Source: Adiantum capillus-veneris
Taxonomy: Eukaryota > Streptophyta > Polypodiopsida > Polypodiales > Pteridaceae
Length of the DNA: 64,000 bases
Reading direction: 5' to 3'
Assembly (NCBI GenBank): GCA_014529385.2
Contig: CM043956.1
Coordinates: 89,978,721-90,042,720 of the forward strand
A model generated the notes under the pieces. That model had not been told where the DNA came from and searched no databases. It saw only the letters and a program-made list of their open reading frames with translations. Shown piece after piece: positions 24,965 to 35,958 of the stretch. The stretch's first letter is position 1. Each line of letters starts with the position of its first letter. The translations under genes and the position numbers were made by a program.

Positions 24965-27339
24965 TGCTCGGGCTGCTTTGAAGTGTATCGTTAATGATCA
25001 AGCAAACATAAATATATATATGTAAGAAAGAGAGAGAAGGGGGAAGGGGGTGCTTGTTGCACTAATGCCTTCTTACAAATCTGTCATGACCAATCAAAGT
25101 GAGATTAGTATTTGTTCAACATAGCCTGAGTAAATTACACCACAACACATCACAAGAAAAAAGCCACCCCAATCACTGTCTTAAGGCGAGGGGAGTCCTC
25201 TCCACCCTGTCGCCCTCTTACAGCATGTGGGATTTATGGCTAAATTGATAACAGTACCCGGAGACAAGCTATCAAGAACTTACATAAAACACCAAGACAC
25301 TTACACATCATTATTGTCCATGACTTCACGTTGGAAGGGAGACAAGGTATCCATGCTTAGTCCAAATTCACCCTCCTTGATTCAACAAATGTTGGGCTTA
25401 CTCTAGTAGGAGAAATGATAGATTTCCTACTCTCAATTTAATGATCACTCTCTCTTACAATGGCATAGAGTTCCCTTGCTAATCACCCCTAATACAACAC
25501 ATACATATGCCTAATGCCAATGAGATTCCACTCAAGAGCTCCTTCTCAAGAGGTTGAGCTTGGCTTCTCAAGCTATAGTATAGTGCTCTTTCTTCTCCCT
25601 CTTTGGTGCTAGCTACACCCTCCTTTTATAGCAATTTTGAAGGCTAGGGTTACTCCTCTAACCATGGTTGGGTTAGATTTTCAGCAATTTATCTAATTTC
25701 TTTTGCTTGGAATTATCAAGAAGTTGGTGAGGAAAGAGAGAGGAGAGAAATGGAGGTGATAGGACTTTTCATAGTGGGTTAGTGTTAGTAGAGTTAGTAT
25801 TAATTTACAAATGGAATTGGATATTTACAATGGGAGTATCCATGTAGGATACAAATAAGGAAGAAAAAACTCTTAAGAGGTAAGAAAAGGTGGCTTTCTT
25901 ACAAGGTTGATGCTCCAAGTGTCTTGAGTAGGGCCGATTTTGACGCCTGTTGACGGTCCACTAGCTTTGACGGTACATTTTTTCTCCACTCTTGACCTTC
26001 CTTGAGAGACAAGGTAATTGAACCTGAGTAATCAACCACCATGATGCTGTCTTTTAAGAGAAGAGGCTGAATTTTGTGGTTTTTTTGATAGATATGGGTA
26101 AATTGGAGGAGGAAAAATGAGACTAGGTGGTCAATTTTGGAATGGAATTGTGTGTGGGAGGTATGAGTTCACCATGGTTTCTCTTATTCTTCAAAGTTGA
26201 GGAGAAGGTGAGTAGGGTGCAGAGAGGAGTGGTGAGAGAGATGGGGATGATGAGTGGAGAAGGGTGTGTGAAAGAGGAAAATGATAAAGTGGAAGAGAGA
26301 GTGTGGCTGCATGGCATGGGAAAACTGGGGTCCACTAAAAACATCATAGCTCACAGCTCGTAGCTCAAAAAAACATGAAAAAAGTTGAGGCAAAAGTTCA
26401 GCCCACGAGCTACAACTTTTGTTTGTATCACCTTTTCAAATTCGGAGAGCAAGTGAACTTTAAAAATTCAGCAAAACCGACCGTTTTTTTCCACTGCAAA
26501 GGTCCTTGTGGGGTCCTTCTTTGGATGATTCTTTTGAATACCTCCAAGAGTGAGCCCTCCATAGTGCATGTATGCATGCCACCTACCCTTGACCTTATTT
26601 GGTAGGTCTATAATTGAAGATATTGTTGAGATTAGGATATAAGTGAATAGTACAACTAAGAAAATCAAATATTGAGGGGTCTAAAAAATATGTACATGTC
26701 AAATATAAATAATATAGGTGGAAAAATATAAAGGGGTCAAAATAAATCTCTCTCATTATAAGTCTACCATAAAAAGATGAATATTTTTGGTGGTCTAATT
26801 TATGAGAGTAATAGAGAATATATGTAGGAAGGAAAAAATCACAATAGGGAAAAAAATATACACATAAATAGAACTAGTTTTTTGGGATTTTTGTTGGGGT
26901 GGAGTTACACCAAATATAAGAGAAGCTTACATGAAAATATTTCTATATGGAATAAAGAGTATGAAAAATGGTAAGAAAAATTGTGGTAATGGTGAGGCAA
27001 TGTACGGAGCATAAATAACACACACCTAGGTAGAAATATTTAAATAAATACCAAAATAATTATGAAAAAATCTTTTATTTAGGCCCTATATACAAAGAAA
27101 TATTTACATACGCATGGGCCATAATATACTTATATTTTTTATTTTATTTTTATTTTTTTCGCTCAACTAGCCCAATGACTAGCTAATTGAGGATTTTTTA
27201 AGAAGATATGGAAAAAGTCCTGTGACTCACGCACGCCTATGTACAGTGAAATGGTAGGGATAGCCACAGTGTTTGGGTGATTTTGGTAGGGTGAGGTAAC
27301 TCACTGTGGCAATTACAAAGAGCCGAAAAACGGCTATCA
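24662..27339 (-). mobile_element. LTR1: 3' LTR of body B (2678 bp)
   Basis: On the plus strand it starts TGAAGCGG and ends CGGCTATCA. It is next to the body B purine tract on the right. A GA run of about 38 bp lies at 24924-24961. The terminal bases AGCCGTTTTTCGGCT (minus strand) form a perfect 5-bp stem with a T5 loop. Small ORFs within (26123-26605) recur in LTR2 and LTR3 but reflect nucleotide repetition only. Confidence 0.92.
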
Positions 27340-27354
27340 TTAGCCCTCGCCTTG
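27340..27354 (-). other. Polypurine-tract position of body B
   Basis: The minus strand reads CCAAGGCGAGGGCTAA just before the LTR start TGATAG. Two cytosines interrupt the purines. Copy A has GGGGGAGGGATAA at the same place, without interruption. Body C has the same altered form at 35931-35945. Confidence 0.7.
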
Positions 27355-27367
27355 GATGATGGTATAT

Positions 27368-30300
27368 TCATGTACCATCATAGAGCATCTTTTCCAAAGA
27401 GAGTGCTTCAGAGTCCTTGACAAGATCTTCATTGTTTGTCCCCTCGGAATTTTGGCTAGAGTTACACTCATGCTTCATGTAACAATACTTACATGAGACA
27501 GTGGCCTTTTGACAGATCTTTGGTAGATCCTTTGGTAGAAGGCGACTCAAATAGGGCTTCAAGCGATACCCGTTTACTTTCCTGGAGTGCTCTTTACCAT
27601 TCAAGTCCATAAGCTGATAGTAACTTGAATTGAAAGCCTTCTTGACTATGTATGGCCCTTGCCATCTAGTTTCAAACTTGGCATCAAAACGATTATCGAG
27701 TCGATTGTCATACCTTAGCACCAGATCTCCTTCATTGATGCCTTTGTCCTTTAGTTTCTTGTCAAGCTTCTCCTTCGCCTGCGTAGCTTTCCTCTTGTAG
27801 CACTCGTATGCTGCTTCTCTTTTCCACTCAAGCTCAGCTAAGGTAAGAAGTCGATCCATCCATGCTTCTTGATCATCTTGTGCTGATTTGCCATGACGTC
27901 TCATTGTTGGAATGTTTAGCTCAATTGGCTGTAAAGCCTCTTGACCATAGACCAAGTGAAATGGTGTGAACTCCGTGGCTTCCCTATATGTGGTTCGATA
28001 CGCCCACAAGGCACCATCCAAGAAGTCATCCCACAACTTTGTCTTGTTTTTCACCATCTTTCTAATGATGCCTGCAATGACACCATTAGCTTTTTCTACC
28101 AAACCATTTGATTGGGGATAGTAGGGTGTACTGTGACGATGTAGAATGTGAAGTTCTTCACAGACTTCTGTGAGCAATCCCTTTCTAAACCCTGGACCAT
28201 TATCAGAAACAATCTCCAAAGGTGTGCCAAATCTACAACAAATGTGAGTGTAGATGAATTTGCTCACTGTCTTCTCATTTACCTTTGCCACACTCTGTGC
28301 TTCCACCCACCTAGTCATAGAGTCTACAGCCACTAGAATGTAGAGTTTACCATTTTTTGTCCTAGGCAGAGGACCCATAGCATCAATGCCCCACTTTTCA
28401 AACGGTCCATTTGCAAGCACGATTTGCCTTGGACCATAAACCAATCTTCTATTCCCATTTACTTGACAATTGTGACAACTTTTACACCAATGTTGGACAT
28501 CCACATGCAGACTTGGCCAAACATACCCCGCAAGCAAAATCTTCTTCACAGTTAATTCTTGGGCAAAATGACCACCACATGCTTCTTCATGCAAACCTTT
28601 TAGAATGGATGGAATTTCCTCAATAGTTGGTACTCTTCTGCATACTTGATCCCTCCCTCTTTGATAGAGGGAGCCTTCTAGGAAGAGACATGCGCTTGCC
28701 TTCTTCATGAGTCTCCTCTTCTGAGCCTTCGTGAAGTCTTGTGGAAACTCGCCCTCCAAAATGTAGCTAATAATGGGAGTCAATGACTCCAATCCCTGGT
28801 ATCTCGGTTGCTTGACAGTTGCTGCCACCATGATGACCTGCACTTCTTTCTCAACACATGTAACTACTTGCTGTGCAAGTAAATCGGCATCTTCATTCTG
28901 TTTCCTAGGAATATGATATAGTTGCACTTCTTCAAATTGATTAAACAATCTGCGAATGGCATGAACTTTTGTCCGTAAGCTTTCATTCTTGCATGCCCAA
29001 ATACCTAAAATCTGTTTAACAATGAGAAGTGCATCTCCCTTTACCATGAGGCGTTGTATCCCTTGGCCAATGCACATCTTCAAACCATGAATTAGTGTGT
29101 CGTATTCTGCTTCATTGTTGCTAGCTGAACTTGGTAGATTGAACTTCTCTTTCATGACCACCTCTCCACTTGGGTTGAGCAACACTAGCCCTCCCCCTGC
29201 TTTTCCTGTGGCTTGACAAAAAGCTCCATCAAAGAACAAGGTAAAAGCATTAGGAATACTTTTTGGTGGTGGCAATGGTAGGGTCTTTACTTCAGGCACC
29301 TTAATCTCCTTTTCATGCACCCTATAAGTGAGAATCCCTGCCAATTGTGCACGCACACTATCTTCTACCTTGAAAGAGTATTGAACCTCTTGCAACTCCA
29401 TAATCCACTTTGAGATCCTAGTACTAAGATTCATTTGAGATGACACCCAAGGGAACAAATTTTCTGCAGTGAGAATTACAAAAGGTTTTGGTAGCAGGTA
29501 GGATCTAAACTTTCTCACCGCAAACATGAGAGAAAGCATCATGAGTTCTGCTTCTGTGTAGTCTCTCTCCAAAGCATTCATGACCCTACTAGCAAAGTAG
29601 ATGGGTCGCATCCTTGTACTCTGGGGATCTTGTTGTAGCAACACACCACCAATTGTTTCTTTCCTAGCACTAGAGCTAACAAAGAATGTGTACTCCCAAC
29701 AAGGAGGCATGAGTGTTGGTAGCTCTGACAAAATGATTTTAATGTTACAAAAGTACTCTTCAAGCTCATCATACCATGCAAATTCTACTTGTTGTGTCAA
29801 CTTTTGCAAAGGGTGAAGTAACTCCGAGGCTAAGTGAATGAAGCGTGACATATACTTCACCTTTTGAATGAATGAGATGACCTCCTTAAGACTCTTGGGT
29901 GATGGTAGCTCAATAAGAGCCTTTGCCTTTGAAGGATCCACTTCAATGCCTTTGTAAGAAACTTTATGACCAAGCAAGATTACTTCATCCTCACCTATAT
30001 GGCACTTGTCGTGGTTGAGTTGACCTCCCATGTCGTAGAGCTTCTTTAAACCTTCTTCTACCCTTTGTAGATGCAATGATTTTGAGCTATAAATACAGAA
30101 ATCATCAATGAACACCCTAATTGACTTTCCAAAGAATGCTTGAAACACCATATTCATGAAACGTTGGAATGTTGCAGGAGCATTTGTCAGACCAAATGGC
30201 ATGACTCTAAAAGCATAACAACCCCAAGGAGTGATAAAGGTTGTTTTCAATTGATCCTCCAGTGCAATCCCTATTTGAAAGTAACCTGAGTAAGCATCGC

Positions 30301-32647
30301 ACACAGTGTACTTCTCATGACCAGCTACCTCATTTAGTATCTCATCCTGGGATAGGAGGGGAAAGTGAACCCTCTTTGTTGCCTCATTGAGGGGACGGTA
30401 ATCCACACACACCCTCCACTTGCCGTTCTTCTTAGGAGTGACAAAAATAGGAGAGACCCACTCTAAATTCTCCATTGGATAAATGAACCCTGCTGCTAGA
30501 AGCTTTCTTACCTCCTTGAGTAAAGCCTGCTCCTTGATGAATCCTAGCCTCCGTAGCTTTTGAGCCTTAGGTGTGGCCTCTGGCTTCAACTCAATCTTGT
30601 GTTGAACAACATCTACTCCACACACATTGGTGTAGTCTTTAGCAAAAAGCCTCGGAAATTTCCTTAGCACACATTTGAACTCCTCTCTTTCATCCTTTGT
30701 AAGTGTTGTAGACAACATACCTTCTAACATTCCTTCATCTTCCACCTTTTGGTTCTCTTGGGAACCTACCTCTTCCAAACCTCGAGAAGAGGTCTCCTGG
30801 TTGTTTGGCTTAAACCTTACCCCCATGACTTCAATGGAGGACTCCTCTTCAGTAATGCTGCTGCCACTTTCTTCTTCTGAAGTGTTTTCAGTCCAATATT
30901 CTTCCGTCTCACTTTGAGATGATTCTTCATGGAGCTCCTCTTGGCGTTGCTCCTTCATGTCAAAGACAACCTTCTTGTGATTTTCATTCCTGCAAATTAG
31001 CTTTCCACTCTCCCAATCTTGCAAATCTCGCATTTTCATTAGCCATGGTCTCCCTAGGATAAATGGGTAACCATTTCCCTTGGTAGACATGACATAAAAA
31101 TCCACTGCCTTCTTAATGCCAAAGGCCTCCACAAAAACATTTTTACAAATGCCTACGCACCTAGCCTTGCTATTGTTTGCCATTTTCACTTTGATTTCAG
31201 GTGTCTCATGGATGTGCATGCCTAGTCTTTGCATGAGCCCTTCTGTCATGATGCAAATTTGTGCACCCCCATCCACTAGACCTTTCCTAACCAATCTTCC
31301 TTTGATGTAACAGTCTAGCACCGGTGTAATGTCCTCATTCATTTCAGCTTGTGCAATTTTTAAAACAGGCACACTCTCTTTTACCTTTCTCCTAGTGCTA
31401 ACTGCCCTTGTTAAATCCCTCCTAACTTGTGGACATAATGCAAGAAATTGAGGCCATGAAATATCAGGACCCTTACCTCTCATGTCTTCCAACAAGTTGT
31501 ACGGAGCCATACCATGTCCAAGAGGGAAGTCTTGGAGGTTGATACGACGTCGATTCCTCTTGGTTTCCTTGGTTTCCTTTGCCTTCTTGCCTTGTCCACG
31601 GTCACTCTGTGATGTGACTCCTTCTTTCTCTTTACCTTTTCCTCGGCCACGCTTAATTCCATTGGCTTCCATGTCAACGTCATTTGAATTTGTCACCTCT
31701 ACCACATGCACATTTGGATCTGGCAAAGGTGGAACTCCTTCTACCCCTTGTGGAGGTGGTCTTGGTCCATTTGGCCTTTGTAGAAGCCTTGGTTGTTGAC
31801 CAGTTACTTCACCTGCATTCATCACTGGGTAATTCAAGTTAGGTCTCCCTGGCTCCCCACGGGGCCAAGGACAATTATACATCCCATGTCCAGACTCTCC
31901 GTAATTCCAACATTGCAAGACTCTCCTAGGTCGTGGATCTCGCTCTTCAGACTTCTTTGCTTGTCCCTTTGGACCTACAGCTTGTGCAAGGTGAATTGAC
32001 AGGCTGCTTAAAGATTCGTTTAACTTCTCAATTACTTCCGCCGTTACCTCAGGAAGCTCCCTCGATGTTGATGCTTGTGACTTACCTTTGGGTCTAAGAC
32101 CTTCTATTGGAACCTCTCCCCTTAAGCACTTGAGTTTCCTATATTTCTCAGCAGCCCTAGTTTCAGCTGCATCAAAGGTAGCAGGTGCACCCGCCTCAAC
32201 TTTTAGCTTAAGGTCAGGAAAGAGTCCGGCTATGAACCTCTCCTTCTTTAGAAATTCTGCACCATCACCAGAGTTGGCAACATTTCGTATCCATAGAGCC
32301 CAAAGACGTAGAAACTCTTGCTTGTACAAGTAGTAGTCATCTAAGTCTTTTTGCTTATGAGAAACAATGTCTTGCCATAGTTTTTGAGTGTTTTGGGGAT
32401 CAAAGAAGTATCTCTTAAAACGATTCAAAACTTCTGTGTAATTCCCCTTAACTTCCTCAGGCAAAGAGTCAAACCAAGTACTAGCATCTTTCCTAAGGAC
32501 CACCTCAAACATTTCTACACGTTCTTGATCGGTTACTATCCTCTTGATACGGCAAGACATCTTGAAATTCGCTAGAAATAATTCTGCATCCTCTCCAGGC
32601 TCTCCAAAGAAAAGAGGATATCCAGACATTTGGCGTTGGCTCTCCAT
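27368..32647 (-). CDS. Body B gag-pol polyprotein (1759 aa), Tat-like Ty3/gypsy
   Basis: One open frame from ATG to TGA. Approximate layout: gag core 10-150; zinc knuckle near 247, reading CWNYGESGHGMYNC, so the second Cys is Tyr; retropepsin near 459 (LVDGGAQICIM, then ILGRPWLM); Glu-rich spacer 590-690; RT 720-900 with RVCVDYRPLN, TVCDAYSGY and FIDDF; a first RNase H remnant 980-1080 lacking the first Asp (FVSSSARKETIGGVL); a second, plant/archaeal-type RNase H 1133-1255 with FFDGAF, NNEAEYDTL, VKGDALLIV and NEDADLL; integrase HHCC 1352-1395, D near 1421, D near 1483, E near 1514; GPY-like end near 1662. The double RNase H is typical of the Tat lineage. Gag and pol are fused, so no frameshift or readthrough signal is needed. 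It differs from body C at only a few residues (Leu for Val before KIAQ; Met and Phe for Val in the segment before the RT). Confidence 0.93.
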   Translation of the reverse strand: MESQRQMSGYPLFFGEPGEDAELFLANFKMSCRIKRIVTDQERVEMFEVVLRKDASTWFDSLPEEVKGNYTEVLNRFKRYFFDPQNTQKLWQDIVSHKQKDLDDYYLYKQEFLRLWALWIRNVANSGDGAEFLKKERFIAGLFPDLKLKVEAGAPATFDAAETRAAEKYRKLKCLRGEVPIEGLRPKGKSQASTSRELPEVTAEVIEKLNESLSSLSIHLAQAVGPKGQAKKSEERDPRPRRVLQCWNYGESGHGMYNCPWPRGEPGRPNLNYPVMNAGEVTGQQPRLLQRPNGPRPPPQGVEGVPPLPDPNVHVVEVTNSNDVDMEANGIKRGRGKGKEKEGVTSQSDRGQGKKAKETKETKRNRRRINLQDFPLGHGMAPYNLLEDMRGKGPDISWPQFLALCPQVRRDLTRAVSTRRKVKESVPVLKIAQAEMNEDITPVLDCYIKGRLVRKGLVDGGAQICIMTEGLMQRLGMHIHETPEIKVKMANNSKARCVGICKNVFVEAFGIKKAVDFYVMSTKGNGYPFILGRPWLMKMRDLQDWESGKLICRNENHKKVVFDMKEQRQEELHEESSQSETEEYWTENTSEEESGSSITEEESSIEVMGVRFKPNNQETSSRGLEEVGSQENQKVEDEGMLEGMLSTTLTKDEREEFKCVLRKFPRLFAKDYTNVCGVDVVQHKIELKPEATPKAQKLRRLGFIKEQALLKEVRKLLAAGFIYPMENLEWVSPIFVTPKKNGKWRVCVDYRPLNEATKRVHFPLLSQDEILNEVAGHEKYTVCDAYSGYFQIGIALEDQLKTTFITPWGCYAFRVMPFGLTNAPATFQRFMNMVFQAFFGKSIRVFIDDFCIYSSKSLHLQRVEEGLKKLYDMGGQLNHDKCHIGEDEVILLGHKVSYKGIEVDPSKAKALIELPSPKSLKEVISFIQKVKYMSRFIHLASELLHPLQKLTQQVEFAWYDELEEYFCNIKIILSELPTLMPPCWEYTFFVSSSARKETIGGVLLQQDPQSTRMRPIYFASRVMNALERDYTEAELMMLSLMFAVRKFRSYLLPKPFVILTAENLFPWVSSQMNLSTRISKWIMELQEVQYSFKVEDSVRAQLAGILTYRVHEKEIKVPEVKTLPLPPPKSIPNAFTLFFDGAFCQATGKAGGGLVLLNPSGEVVMKEKFNLPSSASNNEAEYDTLIHGLKMCIGQGIQRLMVKGDALLIVKQILGIWACKNESLRTKVHAIRRLFNQFEEVQLYHIPRKQNEDADLLAQQVVTCVEKEVQVIMVAATVKQPRYQGLESLTPIISYILEGEFPQDFTKAQKRRLMKKASACLFLEGSLYQRGRDQVCRRVPTIEEIPSILKGLHEEACGGHFAQELTVKKILLAGYVWPSLHVDVQHWCKSCHNCQVNGNRRLVYGPRQIVLANGPFEKWGIDAMGPLPRTKNGKLYILVAVDSMTRWVEAQSVAKVNEKTVSKFIYTHICCRFGTPLEIVSDNGPGFRKGLLTEVCEELHILHRHSTPYYPQSNGLVEKANGVIAGIIRKMVKNKTKLWDDFLDGALWAYRTTYREATEFTPFHLVYGQEALQPIELNIPTMRRHGKSAQDDQEAWMDRLLTLAELEWKREAAYECYKRKATQAKEKLDKKLKDKGINEGDLVLRYDNRLDNRFDAKFETRWQGPYIVKKAFNSSYYQLMDLNGKEHSRKVNGYRLKPYLSRLLPKDLPKICQKATVSCKYCYMKHECNSSQNSEGTNNEDLVKDSEALSLEKMLYDGT

Positions 32648-33258
32648 TGAATTGATTTCAAAGTGACGCGTTTTTGTTTTTTATTTCTTTAAAAGATTTA
32701 CACAATAATATTTTCTAAATTGCAATCTATTCTACAACAAAATAAAATATTCACATCAAATGACCTATGATAATCAATAAGAGGTAGAATGACAGGGTTT
32801 GGTGACGCGAGAATTTCTCCTACTCTTTGGGCACCAAACATGAATACCATACGTTGTTGAAAATGGATTTTTCTACTAATTGCAATTTTTACTCTAATGT
32901 GTGGAGTGAAATGAAAGGGAAAAACCTGTATTCCTGGGCCATTATCCATGGTCTATGCATGACCTTATGCTTAAAAACAAACGAAAATATAGACGTCCAA
33001 ACTAAGCTCGTACTTACCGTGAGGCAATATTAAACGTACGACGGATACGTTTATCTCTACCAACCTAAGAGGACCTAAAAGTCTACGTATTACACGTTGA
33101 AATTACAACTAAGTACTAACAATTATGTGTACCTTTTGCCTTGCAATGGGAATGAAGGGATTATACTAATTCTCGTGATTCATGCAAGCTACTTGATTAT
33201 GCTAAAGGTTGAGCCTACAAAAAACATACACAAGCCGTCCTCAGTGGGGGCACCAATT
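32648..33258 (-). other. Leader and primer-binding site of body B
   Basis: About 610 bp between LTR2 and the gag ATG. Immediately after the LTR end, the minus strand reads AATTGGTGCCCCCACTGAGG. TGGTGCCCCCACTGAGG begins with TGG, complementary to the tRNA CCA end, so it is the likely primer-binding site; the tRNA was not identified. Positions about 32970-33090 differ strongly from body C, although the rest is nearly identical. Confidence 0.75.
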
Positions 33259-33518
33259 TGAGGCGGTCCGGGGCGGGCAACAAGAAGAGCAACCTCTAGA
33301 CACCCTTCAAGGCTCCCATGCTGCTCAATGAGGCTGGGGCACAACACAACACAAACCAAAACAACAAACCGACAACCAAATCCCAACTACACAAGGGGCA
33401 CCACCTAGTTTAAGAGCGAACTAGGACGCAAAAGAGGAGAATCGTTAGAGAAACCCACAAACAAGCAAGGAATTTACACTAACCCTAACACCAATGGAAC
33501 ACTCTCACACACTAAAAC

Positions 33519-33555
<37 letters not shown>

Positions 33556-35930
33556 TGCTCGGGCTGCTTTGAAGTGTATCGTTAATGATCAAGCAAACAT
33601 AAATATATATATGTAAGAAAGAGAGAGAAGGGGGAAGGGGGTGCTTGTTGCACTAATGCCTTCTTACAAATCTATCATGACCAATCAATGTGAGATTAGT
33701 ATTTGTTCAACAAAGCCTGAGTAAATTACACCACAACACATCACAAGAAAAAAGCCACCCCAATCATTGTCTTAAGGCGAGGGGAGTCCTCTCCACCCTG
33801 TCGCCCTCGTACAGCATGTGGGATTTATGGCTAATTTGATAACAGTACCCGGAGACAAGCTATCAAGAACTTACATAAAACACCAAGACACTTACACATC
33901 ATTATTGTCCATGACTTCACGTTGGAAGGGAGACAAGGTATCCATGCTTAGTCCAAATTCACCCTCCTTGATTCAACAAATGTTGGGCTTACTCTAGTAG
34001 GAAAAATGATAGATTTCCTACTCTCAATTTAATGATCACTCTCTCTTACAATGGCATAGAGTTCCCTTGCTAATCACCCCTAATACAACACATACATATG
34101 CCTAATGCCAATGAGATTCCACTCAAGAGCTCCTTCTCAAGAGGTTGAGCTTGGCTTCTCAAGCTATAGTATAGTGCTCTTTCTTCTCCCTCTTTTGTGC
34201 TAGCTACACCCTCCTTTTATAGCAATTTTGAAGGCTAGGGTTACTCCTCTAACCATGGTTGGGTTAGATTTTCAGCAATTTATCTAATTTCTTTTGCTTG
34301 GAATTATCAAGAAGTTGGTGAGGAAAGAGAGAGGAGAGAAATGGAGGTGATAGGACTTTTCATAGTGGGTTAGTGTTAGTAGAGTTAGTATTAATTTAAA
34401 AATGGAATTGGATATTTACAATGGGAGTATCCATGTAGGATACAAATAAGGAAGAAAAAACTCTTAAGAGGTAAGAAAAGGTGGCTTTCTTACAAGGTTG
34501 ATGCTCCAAGTGTCTTGAGTAGGGCCGATTTTGACGCCTGTTGACGGTCCACTAGCTTTGACGGTACATTTTTTCTCCACTCTTGACCTTCCTTGAGAGA
34601 CAAGGTAATTGAACCTGAGTAATCAACCACCATGATGCTGTCTTTTAAGAGAAGAGGCTGAATTTTGTGGTTTTTTTGATAGATATGGGTAAATTGGAGG
34701 AGGAAAAATGAGACTAGGTGGTCAATTTTGGAATGGAATTGTGTGTGGGAGGTATGAGTTCACCATGGTTTCTCTTATTCTTCAAAGTTGAGGAGAAGGT
34801 GAGTAGGGTGTAGAGAGGAGTGGTGAGAGAGATGGGGATGATGAGTGGAGAAGGGTGTGTGAAAGAGGAAAATGATAAAGTGGAAGAGAGAGTGTGGCTG
34901 CATGGCATGGGAAAACTGGGGTCCACTAAAAACATCATAGCTCACAGCTCGTAGCTCAAAAAAACATGAAAAAAGTTGAGGCAAAAGTTCAGCCCACGAG
35001 CTACAACTTTTGTTTGTATCACCTTTTCAAATTCGGAGAGCAAGTGAACTTTATAAATTCAGCAAAACCGACCGTTTTTTTCCACTGCAAAGGTCCTTGT
35101 GGGGTCCTTCTTTGGATGATTCTTTTGAATACCTCCAAGAGTGAGCCCTCCATAGTGCATGTATGCATGCCACCTACCCTTGACCTTATTTGGTAGGTCT
35201 ATAATTGAAGATATTGTTGAGATTAGGATATAAGTGAATAGTACAACTAAGAAAATCAAATATTGAGGGGTCTAAAAAATATGTACATGTCAAATATAAA
35301 TAATATAGGTGGAAAAATATAAAGGGGTCAAAATAAATCTCTCTCATTATAAGTCTACCATAAAAAGATGAATATTTTTGGTGGTCTAATTTATGAGAGT
35401 AATAGAGAATATATGTAGGAAGGAAAAAATCACAATAGGGAAAAAAATATACACATAAATAGAACTAGTTTTTTGGGATTTTTGTTGGGGTGGAGTTACA
35501 CCAAATATAAGAGAAGCTTACATGAAAATATTTCTATATGGAATAAAGAGTATGAAAAATGGTAAGAAAAATTGTGGTAATGGTGAGGCAATGTACGGAG
35601 CATAAATAACACACACCTAGGTAGAAATATTTAAATAAATACCAAAATAATTATGAAAAAATCTTTTATTTAGGCCCTATATACAAAGAAATATTTACAT
35701 ACGCATGGGCCATAATATACTTATATTTTTTATTTTATTTTTATTTTTTTCGCTCAACTAGCCCAATGACTAGCTAATTGAGGATTTTTTAAGAAGATAT
35801 GGAAAAAGTCCTGTGACTCACGCACGCCTATGTACAGTGAAATGGTAGGGATAGCCACAGTGTTTGGGTGATTTTGGTAGGGTGAGGTAACTCACTGTGG
35901 CAATTACAAAGAGCCGAAAAACGGCTATCA
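33259..35930 (-). mobile_element. LTR2: shared, mosaic middle LTR (2672 bp)
   Basis: It serves as the 3' LTR of body C and the 5' LTR of body B. From 33259 to about 34399 it shares its variants with LTR3 (for example ACCGACAACC, GGACGCAAAAG, TAATTTAAAAATGG). From about 34965 to 35930 it shares them with LTR1 (for example AAAACATGAAAAAAGTTG, TTCGGAGAGC, TTTCGCTCAAC). The GA run is 32 bp (33521-33552). Confidence 0.92.
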
Positions 35931-35958
35931 TTAGCCCTCGCCTTGGATGATGGTATAT

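Noticed and set aside
26123-26668. Overlapping ORFs inside the LTRs, seen in three LTRs
   Set aside because: They are repeated because the LTR is; they lie on both strands, lack domains and are broken in the LTR of copy A.
28148-32575. Plus-strand ORFs of 60-105 codons opposite body B (and the same set opposite body C)
   Set aside because: They are shadows of the minus-strand gag-pol frame and recur only because B and C are copies.
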